64,000 bases of DNA, taken from Procambarus clarkii. Its lineage: Eukaryota; Arthropoda; Malacostraca; Decapoda; Cambaridae. The translations under genes were made by a program, and so were the position numbers. The notes beneath the pieces were generated by a model that worked only from the letters and a program-made list of their open reading frames with translations, was not told the DNA's origin and did not search any database. Positions 45,043 through 57,200 of this stretch are shown piece by piece (position 1 is the stretch's first letter; each line of letters starts with the position of its first letter). The stretch covers positions 20,282,744 to 20,346,743 of the forward strand of contig NC_091152.1 in NCBI RefSeq assembly GCF_040958095.1, read 5' to 3'.

Positions 45043-45254
45043 TAAAAAGAGCGGGAAAGGAAGCCGTGTGACAGTATAGGCAAGAATCGCCCCGTGGCAT
45101 CAAAGCAGGAATTATTACCTGTAGCAATTGCCATTGCAGACGAGTTTGGGATATTTTAACCTATACATGTTTGGGTGACATTACCAAAGAGTTTAGTTTG
45201 TTGTTTAATAGTCATGGGTACAGCGGTCTGATATTGTAAGTGTAATGACGTGTT

Positions 45255-45853
45255 GTTGGTTAGTTCCAAGGGGTTGTCATAGCCAGGGGGTGTTAATGGG
45301 GGACGAGCTCCCATGACCTATAAAATGCTCCTATACGGCATGCGTCTTCAATAGCCTCTGACAACCAAGTCCAACTCCTGGCCTGGACGGGTGGCTTAGT
45401 CTTTAAGTCCGGCGGAACTGCTTTTACCGACAGAAGGGGCGAGGGCGTGCTTCTGGCGCCTTAAAACCAGATGCTCCGGGTAGATGGGACTCGATAGCCT
45501 GGGAAGGCAGCCCATCTAGGGGAAGGAAAACCATGATTTTAAACCTCCGCTGCCTTGCGGCCATACCTCTTTTTTTGGGAAAGGTTTCAGGAGTCAACCT
45601 CGAGGAAAAATCCAGAGTTGGAGCCCCTAAGGCAGTTTATTGTTGACGTCGACCTCGTTCTGGCAGCTCCTGCGACGTTGCTGGAACCATGTGTATTGGC
45701 ATTTGCCTTTCTATTGGATAATTTCAGCAACGTGGAGAGGGGGGACCTGCTGCATGGGTAACAGCTTCTCCTCCATATCTACCTACCCAGGCTTTGCGCC
45801 CTGTCAGGGCGCAACTCCATAGTCTTCCGAGACTGAAGGATGCCTACTACTAC
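45255..45853. mobile_element. Unclassified retroelement with 12-bp target duplication, upstream of gene copy 4
   Basis: Same insertion and same duplicated TAATGACGTGTT (45243-45254 and 45854-45865) as at 23289-23998, but without the nested 95-bp insert. Confidence 0.75.
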
Positions 45854-45865
45854 TAATGACGTGTT

Positions 45866-46662
45866 ATGAGAGCCGAGACGAGGCCTGGAGCAGACGGCAG
45901 ACCGGGGGGTAGGGTGTGTAGAGCTCCGATGCGGGACGAGAGCGAGTCTTCTCTGTGGCCAGGCTGTAGCGTCCTGCGAGAATAGGAAACTAGACTCGAG
46001 TGTTAAATTGTTGAGAGTGAATGTGATGGTGTTGAACACCTGAAGTATATACAGAACGTCAGTCACTGAACCGCTGCTGGAGTGACTGTCGACGCTCCTG
46101 TTGTTGTTGTTGTCTTAGATTCAGCTACTCAGAACAAAAAGTTCCAAGCAGCACGGGCTGTGGTGAGCCCGTAAGTGGAGGCTCTTCGGAGCCATTATCT
46201 GTATCAATAGATAATACTAGAGATCTGGGGATGGATGATAAGGGTCTTCATGGTGGTTTTCAGCCCTGGAGGGCTGGTTGTACCAGTTATGGAGCTGGTG
46301 GGGTTAGTGTAGACCGCTGGGTTTTCCGTTTTTTCTTTGCCTGAGACTTTGGCTGAGCCGTGCTGTCGTTGGAGTTTGGTGAGGTGGCCTCCATGAGGAG
46401 TTCTTGTACCAGTAGGTGTCGGATTTGTGGTGCAGTGATCGGGTATAGAGGTTATGTGCAGTGATGTGAAATCGTGAGATAGACGAACAGTAGAATGGTC
46501 TCGAGTATGCTGGTGAAGCCGTATGGATCCTGTGCCAGTGGTCTGGGTTGTGTGGACGTAGCCGTGTAGACCGTCCTGTTGAGTGCCGCAGCAGCCGGGG
46601 CCATGGGGAAGGATTGCTTCCAACCGTTATGTATCAACAGTGTTCCAGAGCAGGTCCATCAG
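45866..46662. other. Intergenic sequence upstream of gene copy 4, without a LINE relic
   Basis: The left part matches 24011-24590. From about 46435, where the other intervals enter the LINE relic, this one continues with unrelated sequence up to a foldback element. It is therefore the only interval that lacks the relic. No gene seen. Confidence 0.5.
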
Positions 46663-47366
46663 CAACCCGTTCTTGCACTTTCAAACAGTCAATATTGACT
46701 TATTAAATACGTGCATATGTGACGTACTAATTTATTGTGAATATTTTAGTTTACCTTGAAAAGCTTCATAGACAACACCGACCTTACCTAACCTTCTTAG
46801 TATGTTAAGATAAGCATCTTATTGCTTCATAATTACAATTATTACTTAACCTATTGTAGGTATAATAGGTTAAGTAATAATTGTAATTACGAAGCAATAA
46901 GATGGTTATTTTAACATACTAAGTAGGTTAGGTAAGGTCGGTGTTTTCTATGAAGCTTTTCAAGGGAAACTATTATGTTTAGTATGGCACCTATGCACGC
47001 AACTAATAAGTCAATATTATCTTGAGATTTCGAGTTATCTTGAGATGATTTCGGGGCTTTTTAGTGTCCCCGCGGCCCGGTCCTCGACCAGGCCTCCACC
47101 CCCAGGAAGCAGCCTGTGACAGCTGACTAACACCCAGGTACCCATTTACTGCTAGGTAACAGTGGAATAGGGTGAAAGAAACTCTGCCCGTTGTTTCTCG
47201 CCGGCGTCTGGGATCGAACCCAGGACCACAGGATCACAAGTCCCGCGTGCTGTCCGCTCGGCCGACCGACTCCCGACTTATTAAATTGACTTATATTCTA
47301 TAATTGACTATATTAAATTGACTATATTGACCGATATTGACTTATTAAATTTGCGAGAACGAGTTG
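46663..47366. mobile_element. Foldback (MITE-like) element interrupted by a SINE
   Basis: The ends CAACCCGTTCTTGC and GCGAGAACGAGTTG match the terminal inverted repeats of the intact element at 51526-51896. A long inner palindrome around 46790-46940 (taagataagcatcttattgc and its complement) is shared. Near the right end the element is interrupted at about 47019-47274 and has a short attgactatattaa repeat. The flanking 7-mers CCATCAG and TACTGCC do not match, so the target duplication is lost or the end is rearranged. Confidence 0.75.
47019..47274 (-). mobile_element. tRNA-derived SINE
   Basis: On the minus strand the 5' end is tRNA-like. An A box (GGCCGAGCGG) lies near 47255-47265 and a B box (GGTTCGATCCC) near 47210-47220. 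A longer tail follows with tttctttcaccctattcc and ends in ATCTTGAGAT-type repeats. This resembles a SINE family I recall as abundant in decapods. It is not a functional tRNA gene, because the acceptor stem has no pairing 3' half. Confidence 0.8.
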
Positions 47367-47605
47367 TACTGCCACAGTGCGCTCCGAGGCTGCTACAAGA
47401 GCAATGAAGGTTAGGAAGGAAAGGTAGAGTTCCTGTAGTTATCGGCCATCATCAACCTGCTGTATGTTAGGAGTTTAAACGTCTCCCATGGAAAAGGTTC
47501 CGTTAAGTGGGTATATTCGGAAAACAAATTTGGCATATTTAGGTCACAGTCCTGGCTTCAACTACAAGCGGTAATGGAACAGTCAATGTTTAACAACTTG
47601 TCAAA
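47367..47605. other. Spacer between the foldback element and gene copy 5
   Basis: No gene or clear repeat is seen. Copy 5 3'-end homology starts near 47630. Confidence 0.4.
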
Positions 47606-47609
47606 ACAA

Positions 47610-49234
47610 ACAAAAATCACTTTTAACCAACTTTATTGCCATGTGTGGGAAAGTCCAGATAATGTTCTGGCACTTTCCCTATACATTTGTGTCGAAGGTG
47701 ATTGGTGGAGCAGCTCAAGGTGCTCATGTGTAACAAATTTTTTAAAACTGAATAATGTAAATTCATAAAAAAACAGCATATATCAAATAATTTTCTCTAC
47801 CAATAAAGTAAACTAAAAAATCTTGTTCCGTTTCAATAATGGCACAACTTCCAAAGTTAACCAAACATTTCACATTAGTTTACCTAGTAAATGAACATTT
47901 ACAGATTTGCACAGTTACTCTATATTCACTGTCAAGTCCAGCCAACACGTTGGAATATTCTTAAGTACAGTATACCAGCATCGACCACAGAGGACTAATA
48001 AGTCGTTTTCCCTGTCATACTCTGAACAAATTTTACGTTTTACTTTAATCTAGACAGTTTATTTTAGTGAAGCACTTACAGGCCTGCTGGCTACATGCCA
48101 GCCGTCTGTGCTACAGACAGCCTATGATGTTTACATTCTAAACAATTTATATCTACATTATGTCAGCCAGTAAGGTGTAGCAATTTCAAAAGTACCTCTT
48201 ATAATGCTTTCTACACCATGACATTAACATGATAATCAGTGCAAGAAACACGGTCTGTTCACAAGTAACCCTGGAAACCATGTAGAGGATAATTATGTCT
48301 GATAAACACATTAGAGTAGGAATCTACTAGTTCCTTAATGTAAACTGTCAGGATTTTGCATCACGTTGTACCGTGTGGCAGGAAGCGTATATTAGTTAAT
48401 AGGGGCGACTAAAAAGACTGGTTAGATGCAAATAATTTAGTTAAAAAGGTATTTGATAACTTAAAACAAGTGAATTTAAAATACATGACGGCAATGTAAA
48501 AATTTTAGCTGTCACTAATATGTCGCAATTAGTTTTTAAGGTATAGCATGGCCGAATTTAAAATATGAACGTTGCAAGTACAGAATAAGTATCCGTAATG
48601 CCCACTTACATGCCAATTTATACAGTGGAGTCTGTGTATGCCTCTTTCATGGATTTGGGTAAAATGTCAGACCACACGAATGCCAGATTAATGAATACGA
48701 AAGATGTAGGTCTAAATAAAATTTAAATGAACATTTGTGAGCTAGGCAAAAGTTTGTTTCGACTTCTTCCCAAAGTCTTAGGCTAGAAAAGTGGTTCAAT
48801 TCAATCTAAACTGCTCCGTGAATTATCGAAGTACTTTCCTAATAGCCTACCGCGCTAACATTTTTTTTAAACTTCAATAAGGGCGAGGTTAAAAAAAATT
48901 AAAAAATCTAAATCCTACTTTGGATTCACTTTACAATAAAATTCTAGTAAAATATTCTGCACGAGCTCAATTAAAATAGTTTTCTATTCGATATGTTCTC
49001 TTATTTGAGATCTTGCAACAAAGTTTGAAACAGTTTGGCAACTGTTTACAATGGTGTCTAGCTCTCAAAACCTCTCATGGGCCAGTTGTGTTAATATCTA
49101 GTTCCCTTCTCCAAAGGAACAATCACAAAATCTCTTGACAGGCATCACGTTCTTCAGCACCACAGACTTGGTAAACCTTGTGTCTCTGGAGGTCTCGCAG
49201 CATCTGGTTCACCACAAACGGCCAGTGTTACACG
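47610..49234 (-). other. Gene copy 5: candidate terminal exon and 3' untranslated region
   Basis: Diverged but alignable with the other copies, for example over the gccagccgtc...tatgatgtttacattctaa block. The acceptor (gtttcag) is just before 49234. The short open frame seen here in copies 1-4 is interrupted early. Confidence 0.4.
47632..47637 (-). terminator. Polyadenylation signal AATAAA, gene copy 5
   Basis: AATAAA on the minus strand at the place corresponding to the other copies. No LINE relic follows. Confidence 0.5.
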
Positions 49235-49309
49235 CTGAAACAGTCAAGTCGTAATGAATGAATAATATTTAAATGATAAACATTTAAAGTTCAGTTTCTT
49301 GTTAAAAAA

Positions 49310-50470
49310 GGTAGAGAAGGGGTGGTTAGGTGTTGAACACTTATCACCCGTGAAATGATATGTGTAGTGGGTAATGTTAACGTCTGTTTATCGACCTGGG
49401 GTAAATTTGAAATAATAAAAATAGTCAAAAGGCACCAAGCCCCAAAGGCTGCGTGTCAAATGTGCGGGTATTCAGGAAGCCTAAACATCACCAAGGATGC
49501 CAATACGAGAACAAAAGCGTACAAGTGCCAACGAGACAAGCTTGTATGATCAATACAAACTAGCCAGAGCAGTTTCTCACCGTCTACATGGTGTAGAAGG
49601 CAGGCAAAGGGGGGACAGGTTACGTTTAAGTGTAGTCTATTACCTGTAACACTAGACCAACGACCATGCCAACAGTTGTTTGAGGAATGAATGACAGGGT
49701 AGAAACCTGAACCAGGAACAGCCTTTTGTTTTAAAAATAATTATGGCTTGCCACCCTCCCCTTAGCGTCAGTAGCCGAGCACACATTGAAAATACCAATG
49801 TGTGTAATCTAACAAAATGTCTGGCAATTTGTGTATCACCTAGTGTTTTCATAATGTTGCATTAATAATACCTTACCGGCAGGATGTGTTCCAAGCCGGT
49901 TACGGTTCGAGAGACAGCCATTATTGACCAGACGCTCACCTTGCCCGGCTTGCATAGGGTTCTCTTATTATTGATCTTGCTTGCTACTGCACTTCAAGGA
50001 GGAGTGTTACCAGCTATGAACGCCGTTTAGCTACAATGCAGACCGCACAAATTCATTTAAATAAAATTCTTAAAAGCGAATTCGTTCTTTTAGCAGCAAG
50101 TAGGCTTGTGGTCGTATACTAATAATTTCGTTGTAAAGCGAGTACATGTTCGCCTTCCATACAAGTAGCTTTACTATTAAAATTAGTAAAATAATTCAAA
50201 TTTCCCGATTTTGTAAATTTTAATTTATTAAGCGACATGAACCTTCCTATCCCCCACTGTGGTGATTTTTGTGGCATTTACCAAAATTATATTACTAAAT
50301 TTTTAAAATCTAGCACATTGTTCACTTTTTAATTTAAATACATAACCACAATGTCTGCCAAAATGTCACAATATACCTGGGAAAGGTAAAGGCAAATGGA
50401 GGGTACCTTTGACAAGCCGCCCGCTTCCTGTCCTCGTCCAGGCCACTAGGATAAATAACTGAACAGAGGC
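49310..50470. other. Copy-5-specific intron insertion of about 1.1 kb
   Basis: Copies 1-4 join directly across this point. The segment includes a short block near 49418-49450 (aaaaggcaccaagcc) that resembles the insert nested at 23798-23892. The rest is AT-rich. No gene is supported. Confidence 0.4.
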
Positions 50471-50564
50471 CTGGGAATATATAGTCGACCCGGGCACCGC
50501 CGGTTACCCCACATATTTAAGAAAATTTAAATTATACGAGTGTTCAATATTGACCAATTAGATA

Positions 50565-53098
50565 CCTGGTTGATACCTGGTTGATGGGGTTCTGGGAGTT
50601 CTTCTACTCCCCAAGCCCGGCCCGAGGCCAGGCTCTACTTGTGAGAGTTTGGTCCACCAGGCTGTTGCTTGGAGCGGCCCGCAGGGCCACGTACCCACCA
50701 CAGCCCGGCTGATCCGGAACTTCTCTTAGAAAACCGTCCAGTTTTCTCTTGAAGATGTCCACGGTTGTTCCGGCAATATTTCTTATGCTCGCTGGGAGGA
50801 CGTTGAACAACCGCGGACCCCTGATGTTTATACAGTGCTCTCTGATTGTGCCTATGGCACCTCTGCTCTTCACTGGTTCAATCTTGCATTTTCTTCCATA
50901 TCGTTCACTCCAGTACGTTGTTATTTTACTGTGTAGATTTGGGACCTGACCCTCCAGTATTTTCCATGTGTATATTATTTGGTATCTCTCTCGTCTCCTT
51001 TCTAGAGAGTACATTTGGAGAGCTTTTAGACGATCCCAATAATTTAGGTGTTTTATCTCTTCTATGCGTGCCGTATATGTTCTCTGTATTCCCTCTATTT
51101 CAGCAATCTCTCCTGCTCTGAAGGGGGAAGTGAGTACTGAGCAGTACTCGAGACGGGACAGCACAAGTGACTTGAAGAGTACAACCATTGTGATGGGATC
51201 CCTGGATTTGAAAGTTCTCGTAATCCATCCGATCATTTTTCTGGCTGACGCGATATTTGCTTGGTTATGCTCCCTAAACGTTAGATCGTCGGACATCATT
51301 ATTCCCAAATCCTTGACATGCTGTTTTCCTACTATGGGAAGATTCGATTGTGTTTTGTACCCTGTATTATGTTTCAGATCCTCATTTTTGCCGTACCTGA
51401 AATTTATCACTGTTAAACATCATGTTATTTTCTGCTACCCAATCAGAAACTTTGTTGACATCTGCTTGTAGTTTTTCAATGTCTTCAGCAGAGGTAATTT
51501 TCATGCTGATTTTTGTGTCATCTGCCAACCCGTTCTCACAAATTTAATAAGTCAATATTGACTTATTAACTAAGTGCATAGGTGATATACTAAACATAAT
51601 AGATACCCTTAAAAAGATTCATAGAAAACACCGACCTTACCTAACCTACTTAGTATGTTAAGATAAGCATCTTATTGCTTCGTAATTACAATTATTACCT
51701 AACCTATAATAGGTATAGGTTAAGTAATAATTGTAATTACGAAGCAATAAGATGCTTATCTTAAGATACTAACAAGGTTAGGTAAGGTCGGTGTTTTCTA
51801 TGAATCTTTTTAAGGGTATCTATTATGTTTAGTATATCACCTATGCACTTAGTTAATAAGTCAATATTGACTTTACGAATTTGCGAGAACGGGTTGCATC
51901 TGCAAAGGACGACACGAAGCTGTGGCGTGTATTTTTGTCTATATCAGATATGAGAATAAGGAACAGTAGCGGTGCAAGAACTGTACCTTGAGGTACAGAG
52001 CTTTTAACATCGCTTGGACTCGATTTTATCTGATTGACTGTTACTCTTTGTGTTCTGTTCGACAGGAAATTGAGTATCCAGCGTCCTACTTTTCCAGTTA
52101 TTCCCATTGACCTCATTTTGTGAGCTATCACCCCATGGTCACATTTGTCGAACGCCTTTGCAAAGTCTGTGTATACAACATCTGCATTTTGCTTTTCTTC
52201 TAGGGCTTCTGTGATTTTGTCATAGTGGTTGAGTAACTGTGACAGACAGGATCTTCCCGCTCTAAATCCATGTTGTCCTGGATTGTGCAATTCATTGTTT
52301 TCCATAAAACTAGAAATTTGATTCCTAATCACTCTTTCAAACACTTATTATGTGTGATGTTAGTGCAACTGGCCTATAATTTTTTGCCAAGGCTTTACTC
52401 CCCCCCTTGTGCAACGGAGCTATATCTGCAGATTTAAGTGCTGCTGGTATCTCCCCTGTATCCAGGCTCTTTCTCCATATTACGCTGAGTGCTCTCGCTA
52501 CTGGTACTTTACATTTCTTTATGAATATTGAATTCCATGAGTCAGGCCCAGGAGCTGAGTGCATAGGCATATTATAAATTTCTCTTTCAAAGTCTTCCGA
52601 GTTTGTGGTAATATCCGTTATATTATCTGCAGCTTGAATGTCATTCATAAAGAAGCTGTCTGGGTCATCAACTTTCATGTTGTTTATTGGTGTGCTAAAC
52701 ATAGCCTCATACTGGCTTCTTAGAATTTCACTAATCTCTTTGTTGTCCTCTGTGTACGTACCTTCATTTGTAATTAACGGTCCAATACTGGTCGAGGTTT
52801 TGGATTTTGATTTTGCGTATGTGAAAAAATATTTCGGATTTTTCCTTATCTCTTGTATAGCTTTCTGTTCCAATTCCATTTCCTCAGACTCATATGATCG
52901 CTTCAACGTTTGTTCTATTTCCTCAATCTCCCTGCTTAGGCTTGTTTTCCTTGCTTGTGATAGTTGTGTCTGCCGAAGCATTTCCGTTATTTTTTTCCTT
53001 CTCCTGTACAGTCGTCTCCGTTCTCTTTCTAGAGAACGCCACAAGTTATATAACGTATTTGGTCTGAAATAAGCTAAAATAACCCCGCTGCTGGGAGA
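50565..53098 (-). mobile_element. 5'-truncated non-LTR retrotransposon in the gene copy 5 intron
   Basis: On the minus strand the element starts inside the segment between endonuclease and RT. The segment 53090-52340 carries the pre-RT region and LHKGGSK...NYRPVALTS. The segment 52344-51903 carries HGFRAGRSC, DFAKAFD, SVPQGTVLAPLLFL and FAD(D). The segment 51518-50604 carries the thumb and C-terminal part (KHVKDLGIMMS, RSRLEYCS-like). The 3' end has GATACCTGGTTGAT repeats, a tail type I recall from decapods. It is split by a foldback element at 51526-51896 and has a frameshift near 52340. It is absent from the introns of copies 1-4. It is CR1/Jockey-like; the clade is not resolved. Confidence 0.85.
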
Positions 53099-53167
53099 AT
53101 ATTTTGGGTCAAAAAATTTATAGCCAAGTGGACCGAAGTTACAATTCTTGGTACCAAAGTTGTCCAA
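50604..53167 (-). pseudogene. Broken reverse transcriptase ORF of the 50.6-53.1 kb LINE
   Basis: Three open segments cover the protein: 52337-53167, 51853-52344 and 50604-51410. The RT active-site motif FADD is cut by the foldback insertion after its first Asp codon, and the frame resumes beyond it (DTKISMKI). The first residues of the rightmost segment are intron sequence rather than LINE. Confidence 0.8.
51526..51896. mobile_element. Intact foldback (MITE-like) element inside the RT gene, with 7-bp target duplication
   Basis: The ends CAACCCGTTCTC and GAGAACGGGTTG are perfect inverted repeats. Most of the 371-bp element is palindromic (taagataagcatcttattgc and its complement about a central point near 51710). 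It is flanked by CATCTGC at 51519-51525 and 51897-51903. Removing one CATCTGC and the element restores the RT reading frame. No transposase is encoded. Confidence 0.9.
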
Positions 53168-53261
53168 AACAAGAATCTAGAGCCAAAATACTGAAGACCA
53201 AGAATTGTTTCGCCACAAGTTGGTATTTAGTCTAGTTAGAAACAGTCAAGAATATACTTAC

Positions 53262-53388
53262 AAAAGTCTCAAGAACTGATGGCAGGTACCGTGCCGTCTA
53301 TTACACCGGCAATTTCCAGTGAAATTATCTAGCACATCACTATTGAAGCTTTTGTAGTCTTAATTCATTGCTCAGGCGAAATACAGAA
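53262..53388 (-). other. Gene copy 5: candidate exon after the stop codon
   Basis: The TTTTCAG acceptor and GTAAGT donor are conserved, but a one-base insertion and substitutions leave stop codons in all three frames. It cannot be coding in this copy. Confidence 0.4.
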
Positions 53389-53399
53389 CTGAAAATGTA

Positions 53400-53815
53400 T
53401 AACAAAGTTAAAGATTAATTCACCTATATACATAAATATGGAAATGTTCGTTTGCTCATAATCGCTAATCACTGAAAGTTCTTCACCGATTGTTTTGAAG
53501 TTGTCACAATGTTCCATTCGTATCCGAGCGGGTTTTTATATACCTACTATGTAGACGTCATGTCTGACGGAAAAATACTTTCATGTGAAGGAAATTTTCG
53601 TAACCTCTTATACTTACCATGTACATGCCTCGCCTGTGACAGGAAAAAAAAAACGCTTTTGAAAAACGCCATCTGTTGGACGTAAGATGACCGGGGAGTG
53701 AGGGAAGTTGGGGAATGGTGGGAGGATATGGTAGGGTTGCTGTGGCTCACCAATGCGCATGTGATGCCGAGCCACAGCAACGTGTGGCTGGGTACAGCTA
53801 GAAAAATAGTGCACA
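53400..53815. repeat. Unclassified interspersed repeat in a copy 5 intron
   Basis: This insertion is absent from copies 1-4. It begins near atatacataaatatggaaatg, a block I recall as a dispersed decapod repeat. It contains a 13-bp perfect hairpin (GTTGCTGTGGCTC / GAGCCACAGCAAC) at 53736-53781. No coding capacity is supported. Confidence 0.45.
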
Positions 53816-54224
53816 AAATCCAGTTACCTCATTAATACAAGAATCATTATGCTTCAAATCCCGGCAAAGCCAATATTTCCACTTAAAATACAGTAGGCAA
53901 TTTAAAGTCACTGGTAAATTTAAAAAAAATGACACTGAAACAACCATCTAGCCTAACATGATTCATTCGATTCGCAAATTTACAAAATATTGTAATTTGT
54001 GTGCCCTAGTTTTTAAGTGGATAAGCTACTGTGTGTAAAGTAAAATCTTGACAAACTTCGTGACCATCAATAATTTAAGTGTCACTAAAGTATCTTACCT
54101 TTCTCTTGCATCAGTCTGTTTTAAAATCTTGTTTTAGCCACAGTAAGATTCCACCTAGCATCGACTTCATTATGTCGGGCTGTAGCCTCTTCAGTCTGAA
54201 CTAGAAGAATCCGATTCTTTATCT

Positions 54225-57200
54225 TTAGTTACTAGAGTCAGAAACCTTATCTGAACTAGAAGAGCCACAATCTTTATCCATACTAGAGGAATAAGATTCT
54301 TTATCTGTACTAGACGAGTAAGTATCTTCATCTAAACTTAAGTTCGCGTCTTCTCGGGGAGTATTGTCCAAGTAGAACGCTGCTGTAGTAAACAACAGAC
54401 ACAAGACTACGAGCCGTGCGTTTTCACGATTTTCCCGAATCGTAGCCTCGTCAATGAAGGACGTCCCTTCCATTTCAGCCGCACGATCTCTACGAACTTT
54501 CTCAATAAATGAATCTATTATTTCTCGAGACGTATAGGACCGTGGGACACCGCTCTGCCAGCGAGAAACATCCGCAGCGCTTATGTTGTGCATACAGGCG
54601 TCCCGAGGCCTGGCAGCACCAGGCCGGTGCCGAAGTCTTGTGTTACGACCAGGCTTGCGAATGTAAGTCTTTGCAGGCTTCCTTAACACAGTTGAAAGCT
54701 TTTCTTCCCGCCTTCGCAATGCAGCCGTGTTAACCGTTTTCTTTATACGTCGTGGAGCCCTTGCAGAGCTCCTGGCACCGCCACCGCCGGCCCCAGCACC
54801 GCGGCTGGACGTCCCAGCACCCCTCCGAGTCCTAGTACTGCTAGGAGAGGCTCCAGCACCGCCAGTACTGCGCCCAGAAGCCCCAGGACTGCGCCCAGAA
54901 GCCCCAGGACTGCGCCCAGAGCCCTTAGCACTCCCAGGACTGCGCCCAGAGGCCCTAGGACCACCAGTACTGTGCCCGGAGACCCCAGTACTAGGCCCAG
55001 AGGTCCTAACACCCCCAGAAGCCCCAGTACTGCGCCCAGAGGCCCCATCACCCCCAGTACTGAGCCCCGAGGTCCTAGCACACCCAGAACTGTGCCCAGA
55101 AGCCTCAGTACTGCGCCCAGAGGCCCCAGCACCGAGCCCGGAGGTCCTAGCACACCCAGTACTGCGCCCAGAGTCCCCAGTACTGCGCCCAGAGCCCTTA
55201 CCACCCCCAGGACTGCGACTGCGCCCAGAGCCCTTAGAGCCCCCAGGACTGCGACTGTGCCCAGAGCCCTTAGCATCCCCAGGACTGCGCCCAGAGCCCT
55301 TAGCACCCCCAGGACTGCGCCCAGAGCCCTTAGCACCCCCATGACTGCGCCCAGAGCCCTTAGCACCCCCAGGACTGCGACTGTGCCCAGAGCCCTTAGC
55401 ATCCCCATGACTGCGCCCAGAGCCCCCAGGACTGCGACTGTGCCCAGAGCCCTTAGCATCCCCAGGACTGCGCCCAGAGCCCCCAGGACTGCGACTGTGC
55501 CCAGAGCCCTTAGCATCCCCAGGACTGCGCCCAGAGCCCTTAGCACCCCCAGGACTGCGCCCAGAGCCCTTAGCACCCCCATGACTGCGCCCAGAGCCCT
55601 TAGCACCCCCAGGACTGCGCCCAGAGCCCTTAGCACCCCCAGGACTGCGACTGCGCCCAGAGCCCCCAGGACTGCGCCCAGAGCCCTTAGAGCCCCCAGG
55701 ACTGCGCCCAGAGCCCTTAGAGCCCCCAGGACTGCGACCAGAGCCCTTAGCATCCCCAGGACTGCGCCCAGAGCCCTTAGCACCCCCATGACTGCGCCCA
55801 GAGCCCTTAGAGCCCTCAGGACTGCGACTGCGCCCAGAGCCCTTAGAGCCCCCAGGACTGCGACTGTGCCCAGAGCCCTTAGCATCCCCAGGACTGCGCC
55901 CAGAGCCCTTAGCACCCCCAGGACTGCGCCCAGAGCCCTTAGCACCCCCATGACTGCGCCCAGAGCCCTTAGCACCCCCAGGACTGCGACTGCGCCCAGA
56001 GTCCTTAGAGCCCCCAGGACTGCGACTGTGCCCAGAGCCCTTAGCATCCCCATGACTGCGCCCAGAGCCCCCAGGACTGCGACTGTGCCCAGAGCCCTTA
56101 GCATCCCCAGGACTGCGCCCAGAGCCCCCAGGACTGCGACTGTGCCCAGAGCCCTTAGCATCCCCAGGACTGCGCCCAGAGCCCTTAGCACCCCCAGGAC
56201 TGCGCCCAGAGCCCTTAGCACCCCCATGACTGCGCCCAGAGCCCTTAGCACCCCCAGGACTGCGACTGCGCCCAGAGTCCTTAGAGCCCCCAGGACTGCG
56301 ACTGTGCCCAGAGCCCTTAGCATCCCCATGACTGCGCCCAGAGCCCCCAGGACTGCGACTGTGCCCAGAGCCCTTAGCATCCCCAGGACTGCGCCCAGAG
56401 CCCCCAGGACTGCGACTGTGCCCAGAGCCCTTAGCATCCCCAGGACTGCGCCCAGAGCCCTTAGCACCCCCAGGACTGCGCCCAGAGCCCTTAGCACCCC
56501 CATGACTGCGCCCAGAGCCCTTAGCACCCCCAGGACTGCGCCCAGAGCCCTTAGCACCCCCAGGACTGCGCCCAGAGCCCTTAGCACCCCCAGGACTGCG
56601 ACTGCGCCCAGAGCCCCCAGGACTGCGCCCAGAGCCCTTAGAGCCCCCAGGACTGCGACTGTGCCCAGAGCCCTTAGAGCCCCCAGGACTGCGACCAGAG
56701 CCCTTAGCATCCCCAGGACTGCGCCCAGAGCCCTTAGCACCCCCATGACTGCGCCCAGAGCCCTTAGAGCCCCCAGGACTGCGACTGTGCCCAGAGCCCT
56801 TAGCATCCCCATGACTGCGCCCAGAGCCCCCAGGACTGCGACTGTGCCCAGAGCCCTTAGCATCCCCAGGACTGCGCCCAGAGCCCTTAGCACCCCCAGG
56901 ACTGCGCCCAGAGCCCTTAGCACCCCCATGACTGCGCCCAGAGCCCTTAGCACCCCCAGGACTGCGCCCAGAGCCCTTAGCACCCCCAGGACTGCGACTG
57001 CGCCCAGAGCCCCCAGGACTGCGCCCAGAGCCCTTAGCATCCCCAGGACTGCGCCCAGAGCCCTTAGCACCCCCATGACTGCGCCTAGAGCCCTTAGCAC
57101 CCCCATGACTGAGCCCAGAGCCCTTAGCACCCCCAGGACTGCGCCCAGAGCCCTTAGCACCCCCAGGACTGCGACCAGAGCCCCCAGGACTGCGACCAGA

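Noticed and set aside
47200-47275. tRNA gene
   Set aside because: A and B boxes are present, but the acceptor stem is not closed and the sequence continues into a SINE tail.
49355-49549. Plus-strand 64-codon frame with CQMCGYSG
   Set aside because: It lies in a SINE-like intron insertion specific to copy 5, with no conserved frame and only one CXXC pair.
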